Source of the DNA: Setomelanomma holmii
Lineage: Eukaryota; Ascomycota; Dothideomycetes; Pleosporales; Phaeosphaeriaceae
Assembly: GCA_010015745.1 (NCBI GenBank)
Contig: ML978265.1
Coordinates: forward strand, 1 to 64,000
Length of the DNA: 64,000 nt
Direction: 5' to 3'
Of this stretch, positions 46,315 through 57,713 are shown one piece after another; positions within the stretch are counted from its first letter, which is position 1; the number at the start of each line of letters is the position of its first letter. Made by a program: the position numbers and the translations under genes. Below the pieces are notes generated by a model. It was not told where the DNA came from. It searched no databases and saw nothing but the letters and a program-made list of their open reading frames with translations.

Positions 46315-48798
46315 TGCTGAGGGAGTACAGGTAGCAACGACCGGGCGGATGGGTGCTCACGTGGGGCGGGCGGTTTCATCAACCGTTGCAACAATTTGTT
46401 TGAGTGAAGAGCCTGAGAAGTCGTCAGGGTCCACGGCAACGGCCAGCCCGACCTCTGCGCATACGTCACGTGCACGTCTTCACAAACCTTATGCCCTCAG
46501 GCACTGCATCAACGCACCAGTGTCACACGCGAGTTTCTTCCTCGAGAAATGTCATCTTCCAGGCGCCTGGTTATACCGTGGGTGCTGCCCTTTCCAATGC
46601 TGCTCTCATTTCCGAGCAGGGCGCCGTTCAACTCAAGCTCCATCGCGATCGGACGTCATGGCCGGCTGCCCCGGTCGTGCATGACTAATTCAGGCCTCCG
46701 ATACCTTCTAGCCTCTTCAGGCCTGCGCACATTCGCTCTCAGCAATCGACGAGGCTGTCTATGGGGTGAGCGCTCGACTAGGCTAGTCACACGAGCTACC
46801 GCAGCCATAACTCCGACGAAGAGCTCAGCAACCCGCACTTGCAGTACCATGATTTTGCTGGCGGTGGAGCACCTTGACATTGTGGATGAGAAACATGGCG
46901 GAAACTGGTGTTCTTACCTCAGACGTGCATATTCCCCACGCTGTCTCGACGCATGTTGCCTGCTGCTCTCCGTCCCAGAAGGCCGACTCGAACAGGCAAG
47001 GCGAAACGCAGTCGACGGGAACTCCTGGCAAAACGTGGGCAGCCTGCAGTGCGCCCGAGGCATCCTTTCTCGTCTCGCTTGTACACTTACCACGTACTGT
47101 ACATGGAGGCATAAACTACCGAGCATGGGCTGCAACGAGCAATGCCAGGTTTGCCTGCCCAACTGTGGCGCCGTCTGCCTGTCTTGAACTTTAAAGATTG
47201 CAGCACCATTGGCGATCGCCTGCCGCTGCTATGACCTTCTCGTACCACTCTGTGCTGTGTTTCTGAATTCTAAACTGCGGGTCACGACGCGTAGCCTTCG
47301 CGACGGTGCTGCTCCAACTCAATTTTGCACATATGCGAGCCTCCTTCTCGGGTCACTGGTGGCGCTGCAGTGGAGCGCATTCCGACACATCTATGTCGCG
47401 CTTTGAGGGCCAAGCTGGTATCGACCCTGAACTTGGACGTCTATCCTACACGCGACAGCGCGCATCTCGCCGGGCGCGGAAGCATGTCGAGTAATGACGG
47501 CCGTCGTTGGCGTGGGATGTGGGTGGTGCCGCAAAGACGTTCGAGGTTTTGCGGGCTCTAACTGCTCCCAACGTCTCTCATTAGCCTAATCCGACCTGAC
47601 ACGGTTCCACATGGGCTTCGCTGCATTGGGGCTTCTCGACTCGAGTGGTCCGCTCTGCTCGATAGGTATCCCGTTTTCTGGTGCTGCACTTCTCGGCAGG
47701 CCGTCCCACTGCCGAAGGTCCACCTGGGCTGTCGTGTCCTGAAAGACGCATGTCCTGATTCCTATTGCAGAGAACTTATGCTCTCGCTACCGGCAACTAA
47801 CCTGAATACCTGCCGATTCTCAGGGTCACGTGCGCACTCTAGTCGACGAACACCTGCACCTAGGATGGACTGCCTCGGAAGCTCTGCCAATGTCGCGACA
47901 CCTTCTTGCCTCGCCCCATGAGCGCTGGTGTTCCCGTCATTATTTGGCCGCACGCTCACGTTCTCCCAACTAACTGCATGCAGCATTACCTCCAGCACGC
48001 ACGGCTCGGTGGTCTGCTGCGGGGCCTGCGAAGGTTTGCAAAGTTTCGGCGTTACAGCAACCCTGCTACCGCACCAGTCTCAAACTTCGAGCTACCGGCA
48101 TCGAGCTGATGATTGACCGATGACATTATTCATCTACCTGGACATATATGGCCCTGACCAAGGGTTGCGCCTTTGCCCTTATTGGCTGCCTGTCACGAGT
48201 AGTTCTTGAGCACTTTAACGTTCCAGAGGAACGGACGGACCTATGCTTTGCGCCAGAATAGCGTCGTGCATCGCACACCTGGTGGCTCGGCTGAACTCTG
48301 CTGTCCATCTCTCCCCCTTGCAAACGCTCGGCGCCGTTCTTCAGTACCTGGTCCGCCAGGGTTCTGGCCGCACGCAAAGGTCGGACGGATAGTCCGCAGC
48401 CTGGTGTCACAACCATTCCTTCGCTTGACAACTTGAGAGCGCCCAAAACGGCACACTCCCGGGGCCAATTGTTTGAGGCTTCGATTAAGCTCTCACCCTA
48501 CGCGACTGCATGAGTCTCTCCACGTGGGTTCCATCTCATTTTCGAACGCCCTATTTATATGCTTTGCTATATAACCTTTGTACCCGCACTGTCCCGCAGC
48601 TGTCTCTCTCTATTTTCACATCACGATCCTCGCTGTCTGCAGAAGTCAATATACCACCAATTCGTCTAGCACCCAACATTGCCGCATCCTTGAGCCCCTA
48701 CTACGCCCAAAGAACACTTCAACCTGCCGTTCACCAGTTCCCTACTTCCTTTCTTGAACTAGCCTTATCTGGAGCAATTTATCGTACATTCAGACGAC
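46315..48798. other. Gene-free stretch, 2.5 kb
   Basis: No recognisable gene. A 212-codon plus-strand frame (46549-47187) has no family motif and competes with long frames on the same and opposite strand, a sign of chance openness in GC-rich DNA. The last 250 bp before 48799 contain TATA-like stretches (TATTTATATG, CTATATAACC) consistent with a promoter for the small gene that follows. Confidence 0.4.
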
Positions 48799-49083
48799 AT
48801 GGGTGGTAACACAGAATATATAGCAGGCCACGGCTACCTCTCGCTCGGTCAGGCTGTTCACGTAGCTCAAAATAGCGAAGGAGGAGTTGATCAACAAGTT
48901 GCCGGATTTTTAGAACGAAAACTTGCAGTTGTTTGGGCCAAACTCAACGCTCAGCCGACCACATACGTATTGCCGTCAGACGAGTTCGCTCTTCTCAACT
49001 ACTATCGAACCCGTTTTGGAGACAACGAGATCGTCAGAAGCGCCACGAAGCGGTTCTGGGACAACCATAAAGGCGCACAATAA
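48799..49083 (+). CDS. Small uncharacterised protein, 94 aa
   Basis: Single-exon frame MGGNTEYIAGHGYLSLGQAV to a TAA at 49081-49083. The second half looks like a compact folded protein (FLERKLAVVWAKLNAQPTT, YVLPSDEFALLNYYRTRFGD, EIVRSATKRFWDN). I recall short fungal proteins with the same layout (a helix, YVL...EFALFNYF, RFW...) in Dothideomycetes, but no function is known. TATA-like sequence lies 220-250 bp upstream. No signal peptide or membrane span. It precedes the PNGase A gene on the same strand by about 250 bp. Confidence 0.65.
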   Translation: MGGNTEYIAGHGYLSLGQAVHVAQNSEGGVDQQVAGFLERKLAVVWAKLNAQPTTYVLPSDEFALLNYYRTRFGDNEIVRSATKRFWDNHKGAQ

Positions 49084-49331
49084 CAGCGCCTTCTTAGGTC
49101 TTGAAGCCATTTTTCTTTCAGATCAAGGTAAACACCGACGGAATTGGTACGACACCGCCAAACTGACCCAAAATTAGACCGCAACCCTACATTGAACTTG
49201 CCTTTCTTTGTGGCGTTTGACAGAATATCCGATACCAGCATTCCTGCACGATACCTCTGGCGACGGTGTTGACGGCGTTCGCCTGTACGCAGGCCTTCAT
49301 TTTGTTGAATTTCTTGAAAGTCATTGAAAGA

Positions 49332-51501
49332 ATGCGCAACCACTTTTCATTGAGCAAGGATGCTCTCGTGCAGCCCGTTTGGAGCTGGAAGTTGGCAAAC
49401 AGTCACCGCGTCAGCTCAGGATATCAGGACAAGAGGTGGTTTTTCGTCTCGTTGTTCCTCATGCTAATAGCAATATCGCAATCAACATACGCTGCCCTCT
49501 TGGACTCACCACGTTCCAATTTACCGTCCCTCTCGAAGCGTGCCGCAAACGAATCGTCCCTGCTTCAGTGCTTGCAGGTCGCCGCCCCCGTACCTAGTCC
49601 AAAGACGCCTTGTCGGCAGGTATTGATGGTCCACACGTTCGCTTATTCCTATGGCCAGCCTTATATAGGTACGTGATGGCCCGCAGACGCATTCGATGTT
49701 CTCGTCGACTTACGCAGTCTTTCACTACTTGCGAGAGGTTTTCAACGTCCTGGATGCAATGGGGTCTATGATGAATGCTAACCATTCAGCAGGCGACTAT
49801 AACCCACCCGACTGCGACTTCAACCACGTGATCATCAACTTCACTGTCACCTCAGCAGGCCGCCAATTTGATAGGCTTGCCCTAATGTATTTCGATGACA
49901 CCGAAGTTTTCCGCACCTCCACCGCTGAACCGACCCGGAACGGCATTGTTTGGAGCTACCTCAAGGATATGTCCCTCTATCTCAGTCTATTCAAGACACC
50001 CCACAAGATCATCTTCGACCTCGGAAACCTGGTAGATGACACCTACACAGGTATATGGAACACCACTCTGACTGCCACTTTCTATTCAGCTGCCGAGACT
50101 TTTGAGCCCGCAGACTTGATTCTTCCCATCTCCGCAGGAAGATCCACTGCGAACCAGTCAAGCGCCTTCACAGTGCCTGAAACAAGTGCTATCAAGTCCT
50201 TGACGTTGCCTCAGAATGCCAGGAAAGCTGTCTTCTCAATCTCAGCCTGTGGCCAATCAGCGGAGGAGTTTTGGTGGAGCAATGTCCTCTCGTCTGACAC
50301 GCAAGCGTTTGGGAATGATACGACGCTCTATGGGCATTCGCCCTTCCGGGAACTTCAATTGCTTATCGACGGCGTACTAGCGGGAGTTGCCTGGCCTTTT
50401 CCCGTGATATTCACGGGCGGAGTCGTGCCTGGATTTTGGCGACCGATCGTGGGGATTGACACATTCGATCTACGGGAAGATGAGATAGACATCTCGCCTT
50501 TCTTGCCTTTATTGACCGATAAACAAACACATAGCTTTGAAATCCGTGTTGTAGGGATAGATAACGATGGCAAAGGCAACGCAAGGTTTCCAGGAAATAT
50601 CGAGTCAAACTGGGTGGTTACAGGGAAAATTTTCTTGTGGCTAGATGCAAACTCAAGCATGGTCACGGGCACGCCTCCAGTCCTGCAGACCCCGGACCCC
50701 GCTGTAACACTCCACTCAACACGACAGCAAACCTACAACGGCACTGTACAGTCGTTGGAGTACGCTATCCAAGTTTCACGCCAAGTATTCATTCAGTCAA
50801 CTTTACACACATCAGGTGGTAACAAGACTGTGACTTGGCAGCAAAACCTGACCTTCGCCAATTCTGGTGTTCTCGACAACGAGGGCAACGACCAGGATGT
50901 GCGCCAGACTACTGCGGGCACGCATCGATCGTCAAGCGGATTTCTGCGAGTCTTCGAGTATCCGCTGTCTGTTGTCTCGGCCTATAACGCGCCGTCTGGT
51001 GGCAATGTGACGATCAAGGGTGAAATGGATCGCGGCAAAAACGTCCGTCAAATCAATGACCTTGCCTTCCCCAACGAGTGGAAATCCTTCGACTATAGTC
51101 GGCTACCCCCGGATGCGTCCAGGAAGCCCTTTCGTGGCAGTCTCGTAGAGAATCGGCAGAACGGTACTGCATCCTATTTCTCAAACCCCGCTGCAAAAGT
51201 GTCATATGGCACGGGGAACACAGAACAACTCTTCACATTGACTGGTGTGAATGACAAGCCCATTGCAGTGGTTCAAGATGGTACAAATGAAGGCATGTCG
51301 GCACACGAAGCAAATGAAGAGCTATACAGGAGACATATTATCGCAGCCAACGACTCCATAGTGTACGACGATGAAAGCTTGAGCGGCCAGCAGGTCGAAC
51401 CTAGTGGATCCTTCGTGTCCAGCAACGTGGCTACCAGAAACGGGATGCACAAATTTGCAGCTAAGGCGCCGAGAGTTATGCTTGGGAGGGGTCCGCGTTG
51501 A
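49332..51501 (+). CDS. Peptide-N4-(N-acetyl-beta-glucosaminyl)asparagine amidase A-type protein, 681 aa
   Basis: Exons 49332-49668 and 49793-51501. The 124-bp intron is longer than most here; removal joins QPYIG to DYNPPDCDFNHV, the conserved start of the PNGase A domain. The N-terminus has one hydrophobic segment at about residues 37-56 (WFFVSLFLMLIAISQSTYA), a signal anchor or late signal peptide. The catalytic region contains DCDFNHVIINFTVTSAGRQF, RLALMYFDDTEVFRTSTAEP, GIVWSYLKDMSLY and PVIFTGGVVPGFWRPIVGID. Several NxS/T sequons fit secretion. PNGase A-type enzymes remove N-glycans from secreted glycoproteins or peptides. The remaining C-terminal half is less conserved. No lesions seen. 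Confidence 0.88.
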
Positions 51502-54500
51502 AAGAGCATAATTGCGCGAAGAAAGTGGCGTGAACTGCGCATGAAGCCTTCGGTTGACACATGCTGTACGACTGTTGTTGAGCACGCGATGTGGCACGGC
51601 AGCTGGGAAGGCTTAGAATTGGTCGGAAGTCAATATGATAAGCTGAGTCGCTGAGTCTGACTGAGACTTGCAGTGGCTGGTTTGACAGCATTATTCTCCG
51701 CTGCGGCAGTAGGCTTCCACGAGGCGTTGCATGCTGCAGGCGTCACGACATATCTGTTAGTCTGTTTTGGGCATCCGTTAGCGACGCGACCTCAGTACGA
51801 TTACACAACATATAACTTCTCACTACAAGCGAGACCTGTTAATCTCACATCAGTACAAGCGAGTCTTGCCTAAGGGATGTCCGTGAATGTCATGCGCACA
51901 CGCCGCCTATCCACCCTCTCTATAACTCCCTGGGTTATCCTACCAGGTCCACCGTCACTTACCCCACGTCAACCAGGGAGATGTGCATTGAAAACCGGGA
52001 CTGGTCATTCGTCCACAACATTCTTCATGCTGCTCCCGGATACGCCAGCCGTACAACAAGTTTGCACATTGCTTTGACTAGAGCTGCCTGCATTTAGGTA
52101 TCCCAAGGACTGAGGCGCACTCAATGCTGATATTGCTGGGTGGTTTACGCCCGTGGCAGTCAACTTGGTCAATCAGTAGTCTTGATTCAACAAGGGAAAG
52201 CTCGTACAAACGGACGAAGCGACGGCTATTAGCTCGAGTCCTTACATCTTAGATGATATAGTCACATACGCCAGCCGCTGCACGTTCTCCAGGGCCGACC
52301 CGAGTGCCACTTTACAGCAAGCGTGTGACGCACCCTTACGTATGCCACAGACAGTCCAGAAGTAGGCAACGTCTCGACTTCACTACTACGACCATAGTGC
52401 AAGTGCGTGCCGATGACTCTCCGCTGATGCTCTGACGCACGGTATTTCAGACGTATCAAAGTCCATGGACCAATACCAGAGTCGTTCCAGTCAAATGACG
52501 TTCTATGCCAAGTATCGTCTGACAGTATAGCCGAAGCGCCCATCCTGGCTCATTCCACCCTTCAAGCAATGGAGACCTTGCGAAACACGGGTAAGTGCCT
52601 CTAAGAGACGTTCTCTAAGCACCAAAATAGCTTTATCACCGAATAGAACGCTTCCGAGGCACACGAGAAGTGCTAACAAACTTCCCGTCCGTACCTAGTT
52701 CCGTCTCCCCGCCCGTCAAAGATCAGCAAGCGAAGTCTCAGGACGGACTGGCAAGGGCATTCTGTCTAGGTATGACCATAACTCGCAGCGTTTTTTTTAG
52801 GTGTAGGGCTGACACATGACACTTTTGTGCAGCCGTCCACTGCGTACGTGAAGATGAGCAATATTGCAGCACGCCGACGTTCTGGCTCAATGGCAATGGA
52901 CACCTCCTTCAAAGCTCGTTGTCATGCACAAAGTGACTTCGCCGAAGGCTATGGACGGCCGAAACATGGCTCCTTTAAAGTTATTCTAATAACAGAGCTT
53001 TCTTCTTCCCACATCGGCCTCGTGTAGCCGATCCAGCATGCCGTCAGGCAGGTGTCCACAGGCAACTTCCACTGAGCAATTGCAGGATAGAATTCTTCCA
53101 TGCACCCCATGATTCGATCATCATCAAGGGCATTCCGCAGTGCAGCGTCGGACGCGCCGCCAGTGTCGGACGTGTTCGCCTTGTTTCAGGCTTCTGCGCC
53201 TTAAGGCATCGTGCGCCAAAACACTGCAAGCCTTCCGCTCAAAGCGCACGCTGAGAAAAGGCAGGTAATTATAGGCTGAAGCTTGGACCTTAACTGCCCG
53301 GGCGTGATTGTAAGGTTTCAAATCATGTTCGCCTGAGCAGGCCGACCCGATGGCACACCGTTGACAGCCGGTGGTCATGTCGAAGCATTATTGTGGAACT
53401 ATGCTCTCCTAGATGCCTGACTCGGGTGCCCACCCACGACGCTTTCTTGCCCAACCATGTCGGATGCACAGCAGTCACGCCACGATGCCAGTGCCTCGCG
53501 TCGTGGTTCTGATCCTTTCAGTTGCAACATGCTACTTGGACGCTTGCGATGGTTCTGGCCGATCCAACCGGCATGATGTCAAGGGTTGCTGTACGATATA
53601 CATATGCGCCTCATCCTCTACGACCGGTCAAGCTCATGCATAGCAGTCTGGAATGGGCGACTGCTTAGCCTTTAGACTATCCTTGCGGGTCAGCCGTGGA
53701 CAATTCGTCAGTGGTGTGCAATCACCGATGCGGACTGGTGACTTCGCAAGGTTGAGGTATCGCGCGGCACCGGAGGGTGTTCGTTGGCCATCCGCAGCAA
53801 CAATATAGTATCACAAGCAATCTGTGTTTGTGCAATTGATGAAGTTGTGCGTTCCAGAGTCCAGACACCATGGGTAGGTTGCGCCCGGGGAAGCAATCGC
53901 GGGTGCGGGAACAGCTCAGGGAAGTGGTGCTTGCTTACGACCTGTGCGTGCCACGTGGGAAACGTGCCAATTACCAGATACGCCAATAGCTGGGTCAAGG
54001 AATAATTCACATATTATGGCTTGCTGCGTTGAATGCGTGCAGTCAAACGGCGTGCTGCAATCGCATTTCCCATTCGCAGCTACAATCACAGTCTTACTTT
54101 TGTAGTCCTTGTCTCGCTCCCGCGAGAATAAGCGCGTGATCATCTTGATACGAGCAACACTTCCCGCGCCCTCGGTTGTTTTCTATCGCACACTGAGACC
54201 GCTGTTTAGCATTTTAAAGCCCCCATGCGCCGTGTACGACCGATTCTCGGACTGCGAGAGTATGCATCCCTGGCTGCTCGCGTGCCTACCACGGGCTTAA
54301 TCGCCCTCGGTACAACGTCCTGGGACAGCCTTCCACAGCTGCGATCTGCAACAGACGGACGACACATGGCGTTATGGTGCCCACAGAGCTTGCAGAGCGG
54401 AGAAGAAATGGACTCGGGCGAAGTTGGGCGTGGTTGAACTTGTCCACACAATTGCGAGCACGTCGAGGCGTATGACGGTGGCGGCTATGCCCCTCTTGTG

Positions 54501-54666
54501 AGAACTGTGGGCCTAAAATCGTGGAGATGACTCGCTGGCCCATCAGTTCGCGCCTGCCTGAATTACAGATAGCGTCTTGGACCCAACAGCCTTTCTCGTG
54601 CCACTGTGCGCCGAGAAACTGCATCACCTTCTCCGGACTCTTCCTGGGACTGTCCGCTGAAGCGCT
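51502..54666. other. Gene-free stretch, 3.2 kb
   Basis: No gene recognised on either strand. Open frames are short (below 115 codons) and mutually overlapping. Base composition is similar to the neighbours, so heavy repeat-induced mutation is not evident. It is the longest empty block of the window and marks the start of the degraded right arm. Confidence 0.4.
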
Positions 54667-56358
54667 ATGAGCCTGCCATCCCTCTCAAAGGCCCTCGAAG
54701 AAGACGCACATCGTCCTCTGCAGCACGGCGAGCAGCAATCGCCAGGCCTTAACCCCGGTGATAAGCCCGAGCTTCCGCTAGGCGTCAATCGCGGGGCAAT
54801 CCGCGCACCCTCTCCAGATCCCTCTCTCATTTCAATGGACGATTCGAACAACATTCGACTGGGTCGTCTTCCAGACTATCTGCCAGTACAGCAATCTCGT
54901 AGAAATGCCTCCCGTTCGCCGGCGCCTCCTCGGACTATTCGAGGTAGGTTGCAGTTGTTCTGGGTAGTGAACAAGGGTCTTGCACTCGTCTTGATCAGCC
55001 AGTTGTTTGGAACGCTGATGAATGTTACAACTCGTATGCTTGAGATTGAAGGCAACAATGGTACCTGAAGCACTTCAACTATCTTAAATAACACACTGAC
55101 GTTTCAATAGGCAACGGCTACCATCCCTTCCAGATTCTCTTCGCCAGGATGTTCATTACCGTAGTATGTGCATCTGTGTATATGTGGAAGAAGAATATTG
55201 AGCACTTTCCATTTGGACTACGTGAAGTCCGGCCCTTGTTGATTGCTCGTGGCCTGGCAGGGTTCTTTGGGGTATTCGGCATGTACTGTAAGTTCTTCAA
55301 GTGTGGTGATGAAAGCAGTCATCCCAGTAGAACTCTCACTTCCAGCTTGCTTGTGATGTGCTGGCTCAAGGCGCTTTTAGATCGTCATGCTGCTTGTTGC
55401 GTCGTGCTGAGATCTACTGTACTTGCCTTGATCCCATCCAGCCCGCGCATGAAGCCGACTGTGGTAGACTCGCTTTTATACCTCGATCTGGCCGATGCGA
55501 CTGTGATTACTTTCTTAGCACCCAGTCTCGCGTGCTGGGCTTGCAGCTACCTCATCAACGAGCTCTTCACCCGCATGGAACAGATCGCGGCATACGTCTC
55601 TCTGTTCGGTGTTGTCCTTATTGCAAGACCCGTCTCGCTTTTCGCTGCCTTTTCGCAGGACTCGACAGACCCCGTACCTCCTGCAAGCGGTGATGGAGAT
55701 CTGGTGCTTGCAAACTCAACGACGAGCTCGTCCAATCGACTAGCAGCCGACTACGGCGCCGTCACTCCCACTCAACGGGCTGCTGCAGTAGGAATCGCGT
55801 TGCTAGGAGTCTTAGGCGCAGCCGGTGCTTATACAACGATTCGTTGGATCGGCAAGCGTGCACACCCCTTGATCTCTGTCAATTACTTCGCGACGTGGTG
55901 CACCATTGTCAGTATTGTGGCTATGTTTACCATACCGGGCGTGGGCTTCTTGCTTCCAAGTTCTCTCAAGGACTGGTGCTACTTGATCTTTCTCGGTATT
56001 TGTGGTTTTGTCATGGTATGTCGTGGACAAAATTCGAAGTGCGCCATGTTAATGGCCTTAGCAATTTCTGCTCGCAGCTGGACTTCAATACGAGAAGTCG
56101 TCACGCGCAACAAATATGGTATACATGCAAATGCTGTTCGCTCTCACCTTTGACAAATTGGTTTGGGGTACAACACCGGGTGCATTGTCCATTATTGGCT
56201 CATCGTTGATCCTTGGATCAGCTCTATATGTTGCCATACACAAAGAAGATCCCAAGAAGGTTCAAAGGCGAGAAGCTGGCGATGACGAAGAGGAACGAGG
56301 CTTGATGATGGCGCAGATGGACGGACAAAGAGACGATGAAGGTGCATATTCACCGTGA
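54667..56358 (+). CDS. EamA/DMT-superfamily transporter (SLC35G-like), 471 aa
   Basis: Exons 54667-55060, 55111-55287, 55468-56015 and 56062-56358. Introns are 50, 180 and 46 bp; the 180-bp one is a multiple of three without stop, and its removal joins GVFGMY to YSLLYLDLADATVITFLAPS, the family continuation. The N-terminal 95 residues are cytosolic and polar. About ten membrane spans follow, in two EamA repeats (VLISQLFGTLMNVTTRML; LAGFFGVFGMYYSLLYLDLA; ITFLAPSLACWACSYLINEL; VGIALLGVLGAAGAYTTIRW; FATWCTIVSIVAMFTIPGVG; ALSIIGSSLILGSALYVAIH). The tail is acidic. Members are drug/metabolite or nucleotide-sugar-like transporters; the substrate cannot be inferred. It is the last apparently intact gene of the window. 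Confidence 0.88.
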
Positions 56359-57535
56359 AGCTGCCGCCATGACCGACAGCTTAAATGATAGCGCTACTAG
56401 TGGTCAATCTGTCTGCGCCTCCTATCAGCGCAGGTATACCAAGAACGAGCATCTGAAGGTATATTCGCTGCAAAGGAAGAACTGGCTCTTACTGAAATGC
56501 TTTAGAGACATGAGCGAGTCCGTGAGTGCGAAGTCAAGGGGAATTCAGATATAGTCTAAGGTCATGCAATTTGAAGATACTGGCGCAAGACCTGTTATAT
56601 GCAAGGTATGCGACCGAAGTTTCGCACGTGGAGACGTTCTCACCAGGCACGTTCGGGGCCACAAGGAAGGCGCGCAGCTGGCCAACGCCTCTCAACCAGG
56701 GAGTCGAATACCGTCTTGTCGTAACACGCCAACTCTGGTCGTAAATGCCAGTAGCGTCCTCGAATCTGGGAGCAGTATTGGTAGTACTAGTGTCAGCCAG
56801 AACTTATGGCCACCCTTACATCAACCTCAAGATCAACCACTGCAGTATGAGGCAACATCATCACTTCTCTGGCCAGACTCTGAGAGGTTCTTCCAAAGCC
56901 TCATGTCGGGAGATGGCATAAATTGGGACCATGCCTTGACCTCTGGCCCTGGCACGTCCGAGTACAATCTTGGAACTATTGGACTGTGCAATACAATCGT
57001 TGAAGAGCGGGAAAGAGAGCTTCATGCCGTTGGGGACAGTCATCGCGCTGTACAAACCATCAACAGTCTCTTGACCAATACTGTAAGCATTGCAGCTCCA
57101 TTTATAATAGTGTATAACCGACCTAGTCGTATCGCTGCATAGTTGCTGAAAATAACCCACCATATGGAATTGTCGGATCTGACGCCTCGTTTCCTTGCTA
57201 GCAGTTTGCATGTGTTCTTCACGGAATTCATGCTCATCCTTCCAATAATTCATCTGTAAGCAAACTCTTCTGTACGGAATGAATGTGAGACATCCACTGA
57301 CTTCATACACCAACCTTTAAGCCAACAGTCGTCTATCGCGACTGTTCGCCCCATTTGCCACTCAATGCCATTGCCATTGGCGCCCTGAGCCTCGGAACGG
57401 AGGATGCAACGATCAAAGTAAGTGATTAGGACCTCAAGCACCGCAGTCGAGTCACTCACCTCCGCAAAATGGGGAGAGGCACTACGGAGACTTGGATATG
57501 CGGCATTTGCCACCTCCTGGTCTAGTATGATAGGT

Positions 57536-57713
57536 CACAGAAGCAGACTTGCCAACAAGCAATTAAGTGGGGCTTAGAAGAAACGGCTTGACTTGCTTGA
57601 TTACCTATTCGAGCCTAGCAGTTGCCTATACGAGTTTAACTCCTACTTAGATAGGTAAGTGGGTCTCCGAGAGTGAACGACTTGACTTGCTTGTTGGTAA
57701 GTCTGCACAGAAG
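57536..57713. repeat. 8-bp target-site duplication flanking the MITE
   Basis: CACAGAAG at 57536-57543 and again at 57706-57713, perfect copies directly abutting both ends of the 162-bp element. Confidence 0.93.
57544..57705. mobile_element. hAT-type MITE, 162 bp, inserted in the transcription-factor pseudogene
   Basis: The left end CAGACTTGCCAACAAGCAA (57544-57562) is an inverted copy of the right end TTGCTTGTTGGTAAGTCTG (57687-57705) with one mismatch in 19. The element is flanked by perfect 8-bp direct repeats CACAGAAG (57536-57543 and 57706-57713), the target duplication length of the hAT superfamily. Inside, a subterminal motif close to CTTGACTTGCTTG occurs twice (57588-57600 and 57681-57693). 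It has no coding capacity. Removing the element and one repeat restores reading from GHRR into KYDVCSGVEL, so it entered an exon. The insertion adds 170 bp, which also shifts the frame. Confidence 0.93.

Noticed and set aside
46549..47187. 212-codon plus-strand open frame
   Set aside because: No family motif, no conserved block, strong competition from other long frames; likely chance openness.
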